Assembly (NCBI GenBank): GCA_965112735.1
Contig: OZ218951.1
Location: 558,001 to 622,000, forward strand
Source of the DNA: Phaeosaccion multiseriatum
Lineage: Eukaryota; Ochrophyta, other classes
Direction of reading: 5' to 3'
Length of the DNA: 64,000 bases
The notes below the pieces were generated by a model, which saw only the letters and a list, made by a program, of their open reading frames with translations, searched no databases and was not told the DNA's origin. A program made the translations under genes and the position numbers. Position 1 is the stretch's first letter. The number at the start of each line of letters is the position of its first letter. Below, one piece after another: positions 11,700 through 23,325 of the stretch.

Positions 11700-14600
11700 A
11701 TGAGCAGTGCTTCTGGTGTACCCGATGGCCGGCCCATGGAGGATAACAACGTGCCTAGATTCAGGGGGGCTGCTGGCAACCCTGAAGGGGGAGGACGAGG
11801 GACCATCTCGCCGCTGCCGAACGGCGAGCGTCCCACCACATTAGCGGGAGATGCCCAGCAGGTAACAAGCTACGGAATGATGAGCGAGCGTAGTACGAAT
11901 AATGGGATCACGGTATAGTATAGCTAGACAGAGGCAGTGACTGGCTCGCTCCTCGCTCGGCCGGCCGTGCCCCGCCCAAGAAAAAAATCCATCACATCGC
12001 CCCTCCCTCATCCCGACCAGCTGCGTTGCCTCCCTCCCTGCCTCGCTCCTCGTCGCTGTGCTCCCTCTGCTTGTTTCTCTCCCTTCAAGCAGGAGAAGTC
12101 GATTCTTCGCTACTTCATCACACAAAAAGTAAGTGTAAGTGCGCCACTCCTCTGCGGCAGGCAAGGCAGGAGTGACAACAGCAGATGGGGCGGGCGGGGC
12201 GGGCACCGCGTGTGGTGGCAGCAGCAACAGCAGCAGAAGAAGATGCAGAAGGAGAAGGAGAGTTTATTTCTAAAGTCATGCACCCCCGACCCCTTCTTGT
12301 GCCCACGGCCTGCCTGCTTTGCCAGTCCAACAGGACCGCCAAGCTGTGGGAAAACTTGGACAAGAATAATGATGGAGAAGTTGACGAAGAAGAGCTCATG
12401 GACTTCCTCGTCTCCGAGAATCAGACCCGGGCCAACGACAAGCTCTTCAGACGCATCATCATGACGCTCGTCGCGCTTATCGTCCTCACCGTCCTCGCCA
12501 TCTCTGGGCTCTCTTTCGTGGCTCTCAACTTGACCAGGAAGATCGACACCTCTTCGGACGGCCGCCTGGTATCCAAGGATGGAAGCACCACCCTGGTCAC
12601 AGCTCTGACAGCCGTGGATCTGTCTGCCAGTGACGTGGAATTTATCGGAGGAAATGACCGCCGTCGGCGCCGTAGGATGATTGATGTGGATACACTTGAT
12701 GGCCGCCGGCCCTCCCTCTCGGATCTGCAAAACCAGGGCGGCTGCATCGGCAAGCACTCCTGCTCCATGCTGCAAAGCTTCACCACGCACCTCGTGAAGC
12801 AGCACGACGCCGAGGTACGGTTACTGCAACTAGTCCTAGTCCTCGTCTGCTCCTTCGGACTCCTTCTTCCTTCTCAACCATCTTTTCTACCTTAGCTAGA
12901 CTAGCTATCTCCGTCTGCCTCCCTTGCCTGCCACTGAGTGTCTGCCATGGCTGTTTCCCACTACCTTCAGGTCGCCGCGGACAAAGAGGGGCAGGTTTCC
13001 CCCAACGAGACGGTCAAGGGGCGCGGAAGGAGGAGTCTCATCAGCGGGGCCCTCCATGTGAAACACCTCGGGCAGCATGTCAACACGACCGTGAGAAGGC
13101 TGCAGACCGCCGCTTTCGCTGAAGTGCCCCGCGCCAAACTCATGCAGGCGTCCCACGCCCTCGTGGATGGGAGCCCTTCCTCCACCGTCCCCGTCCTCTT
13201 TGAGATGAAGGGGGTAGAGTTCATGGGCCAGCCACGCCACGTTCAGTGCGTGCGCCATCGACCTGAGCGAGGAGGCTGCGGATGACGAGGACCCCATCAC
13301 CCTTCTCAGAGACTACATTGCGCTCGACACGGAGGCGGCCAACAACTATGGTGCGCGCGTGTTTGGGGAGGGCTGCTGGGTGTGTGCATGTGTGGGCTGG
13401 GGGCGGAAACAAGAGAGAAAGTATATGGCTGTGCCGGACTGCATAGCGCTAGTGAGAGGGCCTGTGACGTGTAGGTTGGTTCGGCACCTTCGTTTCTTCG
13501 CCTCCGTCCAGCCAAGCCTGCCTTCTTCCTTATCGTTCATTCCCTCTTTCCCTCCCTCCCTCCCCTCTCGTGATGAATCAAACCATGAAGGTTTTTCGTG
13601 CGTGGGTACGTTCTCGACTGGTCTAGCCGACACCATGCAGGACGTCGCCGGTTCTGTAATTTGCATGGACGGCGAGGCAACTTGCACTGTCGGCATTCTT
13701 CAAGGCGAGGACGTCGAGTCGCCAACAACGGACGACGAGGCTCGACGACTCTTTGGATCGGGGAAAGACTATTGCCGAAATGCAGACCACTCCGTGTGCA
13801 AAGGCACCAACTTCAGTGGTATCCCCACGAATTGGTGCCTCTGGGAACCGCCGTCCGCTTTAAACTTGGGGCTCGGCTATGGGGAGTGTGTCCAGTGTCT
13901 CAAGAGGGAGCACTGCGGGGGGGGGTGACGCCTGCCAATCCTATCGTTGCCATCGACCCGACTGCGCCACTGCTGATGACTGTAAAGTAGACGATGCGGT
14001 CTGCGTGTATGAAACTGGTATGTGTGATCCTGAGTGCTTCCCAGCGGAGGCTTCCGTGCGCCTCTCAGACGGGCGAACCGTCAGAATGGAGGAGCTCGAG
14101 GTGGGGGATGAGGTGGAGACCAAGCCCGAGCAATTCGAGCCCGTCATCTTCTTCGCCACGAAGCACCAAGTGAGTGCGTGTCATGAGCACGATGTAAGAG
14201 TGTGAGATGGGGGCGGCGGTGGAGCAGGAAGGCAGCATGAAGGAGCGAGACAGTCACGATTGCTTGCTTGTGCCGCTGGGCTGGGAGGGAAGGGGCGGCG
14301 GCCTCTTGAATGCTCAGCGCGCTCCACCCTGACCTGGTCCTTCTCCCTCTTCCACCCATGTCGTTCTTACACAGGCGCCTGGTGCTGATCGAGGCGGCGG
14401 CAGCTCCTTTAAAGCCATCTCCACCGAGCGAGGCTGCACACTTCGCCTCACCGAAGGCCACCTTGTGCTGCATGGACAGGATGTGAGTGCGTGCGTGCGT
14501 GCGTGCGTGCGTGATCCGTAGCTACCCAACAACCCTCTCTGTCTATTCTCCTACCCCTCCCTCGTAAAGACTAGTGGCATTTTGTTATCCGCCTCGCTTC

Positions 14601-15448
14601 CCTTCTTACTCCTCTCCCCTCCCTCCCTCCTTCCGCCCCGCCATGCCCTTTGCTTGCTGACGAAGCAGCAGAAGCTCAAGAGAGCTGGTGACGTGGTGAC
14701 CGGCGATGTTGTCGTGTGCCGCGGCGAGGAAGATCAAGTCGTCTCTGTTGCCGATGTCTTCCTACTCGGGGGTATGTCAGCTCCGGTGAGTGATGGAATG
14801 TGGCTGGCCCTTGCTCGTTCCGACTCTGCCTGACTGAACACCCAAGCACGTCCTGGCTCTGAAGTGCTTGGCTGACTGAATCAGCATCAACATTGCTTGC
14901 GTGTTGTTACCCCTTGAGTTGCAGTCAATCCGGGCGGAGTGCTCATTGTCAGCAGACCAGAATTCTTCCTTCCCTCACTTCCTTGCTTCCTCACTCATTC
15001 CCTCCCTCACGGACGCGCTCACACCCCACACCCGCCGGATTGATGCTCCTCTCTTGCTCGGCCTCGACTTGTCGCTTTCCTCCATGGGCATCACCCGATT
15101 GCTTCCTCTCTCGCTCGACCTCGACTTCCCTCCTTCCTCCCTCCCCCTTCTTCCCTCACACTGAACGGAACTTATCGCCTGCAGCGCACTTCAAGCGGCA
15201 CCATCGTGGTGGACGGCGTCATGGCGAGCTGCTACACAGACACGCTCCACCCCACCCCCGCCCACTGGGCCGTCCAAGTCATCGCCCTGCTTCAGCGGAT
15301 GGCGCCGGAGCTCGTCAACGACATCACTGATCGCCACCACCCGGAGACGGGTGAGATCTCGTTGGTGCATGCCATCCGCACACGCATGCCTTGGCTGCTG
15401 TCGGGTGCTGTGGGGGCTGCAGGCTGGATTGGAGGAGCCCTCGGGTAG
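11700..15448 (+). CDS. EF-hand, transmembrane, Hedgehog-type Hint (Hog) domain protein
   Basis: Eight exons: 11700-11861, 12093-12128, 12326-12814, 12971-13350, 13591-14169, 14375-14482, 14669-14785 and 15185-15448, about 710 residues once two single-base frame slips are allowed. Residues 67-90 hold an EF-hand loop (DKNNDGEVDEEE). A single membrane helix follows (MTLVALIVLTVLAISGLSFV), so the EF-hand should face the cytosol and the rest the lumen or exterior. A Cys-rich segment precedes a Hint domain starting at Cys of CFPAEASVRLSDGRTV, with ELEVGDEV, GHLVLHG and a terminal ASCYTDT...AHWAV resembling Hedgehog SCY...HWA. Hint domains self-cleave at that Cys in known families; cleavage here is inferred. 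Odd: the frame shifts near 13228 (an extra C) and in the G9 run at 13917-13925 (an extra G). These are either assembly errors or true lesions. Confidence 0.8.
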
Positions 15449-15992
15449 GAGCAGTAGAGCGGTGGGTGGGAGTGGGGACTTGAAATACTCAACTCGATAT
15501 CATCGATTGATGAGATGGAGCGCAAGTGGACAATCATGGATAGTGATTCGGCTTTTAGAAGTAGCAAAAATAAAATACTTATAAATAAAATAAGCATTAT
15601 ATGTGGCACCAAGGAGGGCTAAGGATGTACATACATCATTATTGTGCCCCCGTGCCCAAGAGATCGAAAAAGGAGCCCCTCGTGCATCCATTAATGACAT
15701 ATTTTCCAAAACGGCCACATTCGTCCGTGTAGGAAAGGTTCAAACGCACAACAAAAAAACCCATCAAGGAGCAGCAGTGTCAACAAGGAAGTCCCCAACA
15801 GTACGGATAATCTCCTGCAAACTCTACGTGCTTTCTTTCGCGGACCTTGCTGCGTCAGCGAAGGCCGAGGCTCTTTCGGGAGAAAATCCCGTTGGGCCAT
15901 CTCGTAGTAGGCAGGCCCTAGAAAGGTCCTTCTTGGTGGGAAGGAGGAGGGAAGCACACGTCAGTGGAGCGGCAGAAGAAGCAGTAGTAGCC
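15449..15992. other. Intergenic region, AT-rich 3' flank then upstream region of PH gene
   Basis: An AT-rich stretch at about 15535-15600 (AAATAAAATAC, AATAAAATAAGC) gives plausible poly(A) signals for the preceding gene. The rest is an open frame running into the ATG at 15993 but has no upstream in-frame ATG; nothing else recognised. Confidence 0.45.
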
Positions 15993-17457
15993 ATGGAGGA
16001 AGCATACCGGAGGAGGGGGGAGGAAGAGGAGGATGGCAGCTGCACAGGGTCGGTAGAAGAGGAGGATCAGCTGACCGGAGGGGCCACGGTGCGCCAAGGC
16101 AGAAGGCGGTCTTGCATCAACTCCCAGCTGGCAAGGGCGGCTTTGAGCTTGGAGGTGCTCCTCGCGGGGAGGCATCGGAAGCGCCTACGCAGTGGGTGGA
16201 ACGTTTGGTGAGTGCAGAACGAGGCAGGAGGCAGGGTGCAGTTGTGCCGCGCGAGAGGGAAGAGATTATGAGTGGGAGCAGTAGTGAACGCTGCGGTATA
16301 TGCCAGTGATTGCGTGACTTGAGTGATGGACGGTAGAAGGCTTGGGCCTCGATGCGTGGTGATGTCCCCGAGGGGAGAGTGTGAGTGAATTGAAAGGAGA
16401 GAAAGGGGGAGGTGAGAGAAGAATTATAGAGAGGAAATGGAGGGAGGAGGAAAATTGGTTGGGGATGTAGCTCCCCCCGTGTCTCCTTCTTACTCCCCCG
16501 TTCCTCTCCCTCCTCCTCCTTCCTCTCTCTCTCTCTCTCTCTCTCTGTCTGTCTTCTCTCTGTCCGTGTGGGCCAGGTGCGAGCATGTCCGACAGTACAA
16601 CGAGCCCCGCATGTTGGAGGACCGGCAGCGCTGGGTCATGCACGCCGTCGCCAACTCCACCAACGATCTCCAGGCGTGGTACCATAGCGTCTTCTACCGA
16701 GAGGTGAGCTGTATCATACAACGCACACTTCAGAGTCAAGTTCAGAGTGAAGATTTGTATATATACAGTACGTATATACAGTGTATGTGTGTGGTGGCAG
16801 GGATGGGTTTATTATCGGGAAACAAAAGAGAGCAGTGCAGATGGTGCGAGAGCAGATTGCATAGCACCAACAGCAGAGCGACAAGTGATGGAGAGAGAGA
16901 AAGAGCTCTCTGCTGCGCGAACGCTTCGCTCTTGTCGTCGCCTGCAGCTTCTGCCTTTCCTCAGCAGCGGACCACCTCTCCCTCCCTGCCTCCTCCCCGT
17001 CTTCCTCTGCCCCCGTCTTCGGCGGCGGCAGGTCTATCGCCTCAGGGGCCATTTTTGGTTTAAGGATGCGTGCCTACCGCGCTACAGCAAGAGCTACAGA
17101 CTCAGCCAGGGAGGAGCCCTGTCTCCCATGGAGAAGGTGCGTGTTGGCTGCCATCCCATACCACTGCTCCCTCGCTCTCTTCTCCCTCTCTCTCTCTCTC
17201 TAGCCCGAGGCCCTTATCGCTGCTGCTGCTGCTCTCCCTGCTGCTGCCCTTGCACTTGTGCCTTTTGTCCCCGTCTCCCGGCCAGGCGGTTCTGGGGGGA
17301 GTGCTGTGCTCAAAGGCCACCACCTACACCGATGTGCAGCAGCACATGTACACGGCGGAGGGCGTGCTGGATGGACGCGAGTACAGTCTTTTCGCCAAGC
17401 TCACGCGCGTCGACGTGCCCGTAGAGCGGGTACCCTCAAGCAGTAGCAGTAGCAGCG

Positions 17458-17488
<31 letters not shown>

Positions 17489-18470
17489 TAAGGGAGGGAG
17501 GAAAGCCCCGTCGTACCGGGACTTTCGCCTGTCCTTTGTAGGGCCCAGCATGTTCCTCACTTGGAAGGGGCGGCAGGGCACGAGCGGGGTGAACTTGGCG
17601 GACGTCATCGAGGTGCGCAGGGGCCTCAACACAAGCAATGGCAAGCCGCACAAGCGCCGGAACAGCAGGGACGGGCAGCAACAGGACCAGCAGCCCAGGG
17701 TGAGGTTCGGAGGAGAACGGGGAAGTGTAGTTGCATTCAGGGTGGGATGGTGGTTGGGGATGGTGTGCGTGTTGACGCTGCGGCATACGGCCAAACGTAC
17801 GTCCGTACGTCCGTCTGTCTGTCCGTCCCAAACTCGTGCGATAGCACGCTCGAGACTCACGAGAGCATCCTTTTCCTGCCCCCACCTCTCTGCTATCACC
17901 CACACTATCCGAACGCAGGACAAGGAGGAGGAGCAGTACTGGAAGTCTCTGCCAAAGAGGTGTCTGTCGCTCATCCTGCCTGCCTCTCGCAGCCGCTCTC
18001 TGGACCTGTGCCTAGTTGACGAGAATGAGCGCGACTCTTGGTGTGCCATGCTGAGAGTGCTGGTGGCGCTCGAGCAGGGAAAGCCCATCCCGGGGGGGGC
18101 GAGGGCGGAGGAGGAGGAGCAGCAGCAGCAGCAGCAAGAAGAGCAAGAAGAGGCGCAGTCGTCCAAGAAACAGCAGAGGGGGTTGCGAGAAGCAAGGGCT
18201 GGCGAGGAGGGGCAGGAACAGCAGAAGCCGCCGGAGCAGCAGCAGAGGAAGACCAACAACAACAGCAGCATCGGAGCGGGCCTCAGCTCGCAGACAGTCG
18301 GGCGAAAGTCCAGTGCCCAGCGGATGGCAAAGCTCCTCGACAGCGACATGTCCTCCGCCCAGCAGCAGCAGCAGCAGCCGCAGCCGCAGCCGCAGCAGGA
18401 GGTGCCGAGCAGGCGGGGCGACCCTCTCGTTGACTCGGTGCTGTGCTTCGCCACCGGACACGGCTACTGA
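15993..18470 (+). CDS. PH-domain protein with PLC-delta-like PH module
   Basis: Five exons: 15993-16207, 16577-16703, 17032-17136, 17286-17699 and 17919-18470, about 470 residues. The start is the first ATG of the open frame. Exon 4 gives FVGPSMFLTWKGRQGT, GVNLADVIEVRRGLNT, and exon 5 gives KRCLSLILPASRSRSLDLCL and a Trp in DSWCAMLRVL. This order matches the last strands and C-terminal helix of the phospholipase C delta PH domain. No PLC X/Y catalytic box or C2 domain is present, so it is not a PLC. Exons 2-3 encode a Trp/Tyr-rich region (QAWYHSVFYRE; GHFWFKD) that may belong to an adjoining lipid- or protein-binding module. The tail is Gln-rich. Likely peripheral membrane or phosphoinositide binding; no enzymatic role seen. 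Confidence 0.75.
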
Positions 18471-19259
18471 GGCAGTCAGTGACTGTCACTAGGGCCAGTA
18501 GGCAACGACCAGAGTGCAATGGTTTGGGACTAGTCTGAATCATCTGCCTTGGGGGGGGCAAGTCCGCGCCCTACTGGGAGGGAGAGTTGAGATTCCAACG
18601 GCCCACCAATCAAAGTAATCGAGTTCATTTTTTCTGTGCTTCAAATTATCCGGCCGTCCCCCCCCCCCTCCTCCCTCACGCCCCAACCTTCCCCTCTGGT
18701 CCTGCCTCATCCCCCCCACACACACTCTCCTTGACGGCCCAGTTCAGTTCAGTGTGGTCTCTAGTCTCGCTCTCTCACGATTTGTGATCCAATCTGTTGC
18801 TGGAGGAGGGCACGGCAGCAGCCGCATGGTATGATGAGTCGAGGGCAAGGCTCCGCCCCCCCCTTTGCCGGTGGCACTTTTTTTGTCAAAACTGATACGC
18901 CGCACATGTGCGTGGAGTCCAAAAGAGCAACAATCCGACGCCGAACACATCAACTCCTGTATCGCGTGCCGGAGATTTCTGTCTGCCAATTCGCGGCAGG
19001 CAGGCTTCAGAGGCAGCAGTCACCCAGGAGGGGAGAATACAGCACCGCTTCCATAGGCGGAAAACATCGATATCGAACCGATGCCCTCCTTCTTTGCCCC
19101 TCCCCACCGACTGCTGCTGCGTGCATCTGCTGCCCTTCGAACCCACGCCCCAAACTGCTGCTGAATCACCAACTGCTGCTGCTGCTGCTGCTGCTGCTGC
19201 TACTGCTATGCCCTTTTGACCCATGCCATGCTTGCGCTTTGGTCCGCTCCGTGGCCTGC
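18471..19259. other. Convergent intergenic region with CTG repeat
   Basis: Lies between the stops of the PH and DnaJ genes. It contains C-runs near 18658-18675 and a CTG repeat at about 19172-19203. No phase-consistent exon was found. Confidence 0.45.
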
Positions 19260-22200
19260 TCACGAGTTCTGGCACTGCACCCTCTGTCCACCCGGCCCAT
19301 CCTCATCTTCGTCTTCGTAGCCCCTGGAGCCCGCCGCCGAGTCGCTCTGCCCGAACTGCCTGAGGTCCACCTCCTCCAGGATGCAAGGCTCTTCCTCCCC
19401 ATCCAGGGCGGGCACGGGCCGCGAGGGCAGGACCTTGGCGATTGCAGCCACGGTCGCCGCGTCGAGCGTCTCGGGGAAGTCCACCTGAAGGGGTGCATTG
19501 TGCGTGTGGGGATTGATCGGGTGGTATGCAGGGTGAGTTTGAGTCCATTGCGAGACACGGAACTAGACTCCACGCTCAACCCACCACAGCTGCTTACATG
19601 CACGAGTACATAACGAGTAGACCAACCAAGCAAGGTCACAAACGCGCTTCTTCGCCCCCACCGCAGCCTACCACTGACTGACGCACTGCCCTGACTGCCT
19701 GCCTGCTCTCACTGACTGACCTTGAAGAGGATGAAGAGGCGTCCCTTGACGAAGGGGTTTCCGTGATGGGGCATGCCCTCCCCCTCGATCATCTGCAGGT
19801 GGTCGTGTTTGGTAACGGCTCCGTCGGGCGATTTGCAGTGCAGCACTCGTCCGTCCATGTGAGGGATGACGAAGTCGAATCCACACAGCGACTGCCATTT
19901 GAGGAGGACAGGGGAGGCGAAAGGGACATGTGACGAAAATGCTGGGAGACAAGTGCCATAGGCCATTCCGCCCACCCAAACCCCGCACCTACCCTCAGCG
20001 TGCACCACACAAGACAAGGTAAGAAGACAACAAAAAACAGAGCTGCACTCCTCCGTCTTCCCCCTACTCTCCTCCTCCCCCTTGCACAGCAACACCACAC
20101 CACACGCACCTCCGCCAGAGTGATGGTCTTCTCCATGATGAGGTCCGCGCCCTTCCTCTTGAAGCTCTCGTGCTCCTTCTCCTGCACCACGAACACGACG
20201 TCGCCGGGCACCGTGCCCGGAGCCTCGTCCGCCTCTCCGTGGAAGGTGATCTTTTGTCCGTTCTTCATGCCCGGGGTGATGTTCACCTCCAGCACCTTTC
20301 GCTCCTTCACCACCTGATCAGTATCGAGCGCATTGATGGACAATGGCGGTGAGTACAAACATCAAGGGCATTGACAATGCTGGTATCGGGGCCACTTTGA
20401 GCATTGCCCCCACCCACCCACGCAACCCTACCCAAGCAGCAATGACTGTCTCAATGAGAGAGACAAGTGAGAGGGGGGGCGGGAAAGAGAGGGCCAGAGA
20501 GGGAGACTGAGAGATGGGAAGAGCCTCACCTTCTTGCCGACGCAGGTCTTGCAGCGATCCTTGGGGTTCATGACTTTGCCCTCCCCCTTGCAGGCCGAGC
20601 ACGTGCTCTGCATCTGCTGCACCATGCCGGGCCCGATCTGGCGGTACTGAACCTGACGAGTGAAAGAGAGGGGGGGGGGGGGGCAAGCGAGAGCAAAGAA
20701 GAAAGACGCTTAGGTTTGACCAATTCAGTTTTTGAGGGAGCTCGCTTGCTTCGCGTGCGCGAACGAGAGAGGCACGAGTGGAGAGAGAGAGAGAGAGAGC
20801 GATGTGTAACACCTCCTTGACTTCGTGGCTTCTCTCCAGATCCCTCCACCACCACCGCACCCCACAAACCCCCCCCACCCACCTGTACTCTGCGTCCCTG
20901 GCACGTGTCGCAGGTCTTCTCTGCGCCTTCCTTGCCTCCCCGGCCCTCGCACGGCGCGCACAGGATGTTGTGCGTGATGGCCAGGCGGCACGTCTTGCCG
21001 TTGTAGAGGTCTTCCAGAGAGACCTAAGCACACACGCACACACACAAACGGACGGGATAGAGCGGCGCAACGGAGGTGGAGGAGGGTGAGTGGGGCGAGT
21101 GCGTGCCAAAGAGAGGGACCACCAGCGAAGGCAAGCATGTGCCGAGGCGTGCACCTGTCGGACACACTCTCTCATCTGCACTCTGACTGTATCACCAACT
21201 GCTGTTGCTGCTCCATCGAACCCGCATACTGACCTTGAGGGGGTGTGTGAGGTTGTCTCCTCGCTTGGGTCCCGAGGGCCCCCTTCGCCCGCCTCCCCCG
21301 AAGAACATTGAGAAGATATCGTCTGCGCTGTGCCCGCCGCCCCCTCCCTCATCATTCACCCCGTCCTTGCCGTACTGGTCGTACGCCTTCCTCTTGTCGG
21401 GGTCGCTAGAGAGGGGGAAAGGCGTACGGGACGGGGAGGGAGCGGGTGAGGGAGGGACAACGAATCAAGTGTGTCTCGAGAACGACGCGAGAGCGAACGC
21501 ACGCCGGAGGTAGGCAGTATACACCAGGGCTGTACATCCCTAATCCCAGGTGCGAAGGCACAACAGATAGACGAGGGCTGGCCCTGAAGACCGCATATGG
21601 CACACACACACACGCGCGCGCGCGCACACACACACACACAGCCCATGAGGGAGGCGATGGTATGAGCTTGCTTGCTTCAAGCTTGCTCATGCGTACCGTA
21701 CCTCAGCACTTCGTAGGCGTGGGAGATTTCCTTGAACTTCTCGGGGTCTCCTCCCTTGTCCGGGTGGTTCTGAGAGGAGGGCAACATCGGTGGCGGAGTT
21801 GGATGGAGTGTGGGCATGGGGTGGGGTGGGTGGGCAGATTTTAAGTGAGAGGGCTCTCTGTGGCGTCAAAGGAGTTTGGGCCAACGGCCGAATATACGCG
21901 TCTCAATGCGGTTGGGGCAGTTCAGAGAAAACCACGACAAGACAGACAGGGCATTTTACTTGCGATCTCACAGCCTCAACACTACTTCTTCGTTCTTCCA
22001 TGGAGTTTGCGCCTTCACCCCCTTCTGGGAGGGGCTTCCCTAACGCGGGACACCCGAAGCTAAGCGTCATTCCTGGTCTGTTCTACGTCTGTTCCACGTC
22101 TATCGACTCCGGTCCGCCTAACGCCAAGACTCCTCCTCACCCCAACAACGTGTTTCGGGCTCCCTCCCAGGCTTTCACACACTTTCAGGCCACGCTTCAT

Positions 22201-22665
22201 TTTACTTTGCCTCCCCTCCCGCACTACACGCTCTGGCATAAGGAAAAAGGACTTCTCGCCCTGCCTGCCTGCCCACGGACCGTGCCAACCCCTACTGACG
22301 CTGCACCACTTCACACAACAGCTCATCTCCTCTCATTGCCTCACAACACAGTGAGCCCTGCATAGCTGTCTACACTTTGGCAAGTTAGAGGCGGGGAGAA
22401 GGAAAATCTGGAAGGCAGCGGAGAAGAGGAGAGAGAGGAGCCCTCAAAGGGGCGCAAACTACGCGGTAAGGCAACGGACCTTCAGAGCAAGCTTCCTGTA
22501 GGCCTTCTTGATGGCGGACTCATCGGCATCCTTGGCGACGCCCAGCAGGTCGTAGAACTCGTCATTGTCCACGGGGCCCTGCGGTCTCCTGCCCCCGCCG
22601 CCGCCGGGCATACCCCCCCCACCCCCCCCAGCAAAGTGCTCGAACGGGTCCCCGCCAAAGAACAT
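19260..22665 (-). CDS. DNAJA: Type I (class A) DnaJ/Hsp40 co-chaperone, farnesylation motif
   Basis: Eight exons: 22665-22480, 21769-21702, 21405-21234, 21023-20883, 20652-20530, 20313-20110, 19891-19721 and 19484-19260, 429 residues. A Gly-rich N-terminal extension of about 30 residues precedes the J domain (DEFYDLLGV...), with the HPD motif in NHPDKGGDP at the start of exon 2. A Gly-rich linker follows. The zinc-finger repeats are CAPCEGRG, CDTCQGRR, CSACKGEG and CKTCVGKK, then come the substrate-binding C-terminal domains. The protein ends CQNS, a CaaX-type box as in Ydj1/DNAJA1, predicting prenylation and partial membrane association. Role: stimulates cytosolic Hsp70 ATPase and delivers clients. 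The second zinc motif lacks its last Gly. Length is typical for the class. Confidence 0.95.
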
Positions 22666-23325
22666 GGTTGCCTACTGATTCTTGACCTGAGGCTACTTAG
22701 CAGCTGCTACTGATACCCACTCCTTTCAGACCTCACGCGGAAGGTCGGGGTGAAACGAAGTCTTCAAAAGGATCTGAGTGGATACACAGGTCCTTCTGCT
22801 CGGTGGCGGGAGGCAGCAGCACACAGGGAGTCGCAGACGTGCAAATAAATGTTAGGTCATATCGCGGGTAGGGCGATGGAAGCAGCGCGGAGCTGTGGGT
22901 GGCCTTCGACCGGTGTTTTGAGTCTCACTGGCGGTGCGTCGGAGGTCACTTTCCCCCCGCCGTTTCGGCGCCCTGCAGCGCAACCACCCCCTGCCATTGC
23001 TCTCCGGCCCAGAGAGCCGCGATATCTCCCCCGTAATGTACCTGTGCTCGTTTGTCTTCCTCAGATAGCTGCAGCGTCTCCTCTTTTCTGGTTCGCGTCG
23101 CTGTGAACGCTGGAAGTCTAGAAATTTCCAAGGGGTTACGTTTCAGGCGTTGCACGTTTCGATCTCCTCGATTTTGTGGCTCGAGCTCAATTTTATAGCC
23201 TTTTTTTCAGCTGCTTTTTTTCTTCTTTTTTCTTTTTTTTGATCGCGGGTGAAAGACTACAATACATTGATTTTAGGTATAATATCATACTCGAGGAGTA
23301 GGAAGACGATAGAAGATGTAATGTA
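22666..23325. other. DnaJ upstream region and 3' flank of the laminin-IV-like gene
   Basis: Both neighbouring genes are on the minus strand, so this holds the DnaJ promoter region and the 3' end of the next gene. A T-rich tract (about 23190-23240) and an AT-rich stretch near 23255-23330 are present. I saw no heat-shock element array that I would assert. Confidence 0.4.

Noticed and set aside
15993-18470. Phospholipase C
   Set aside because: Only the PH module is present; no X/Y catalytic boxes, EF-hands or C2.
22010-22370. 5S rRNA-like segment in DnaJ intron 1 (CCCGAAGCTAAGC)
   Set aside because: Only about 10 bases resemble 5S; no internal control region or overall length match.
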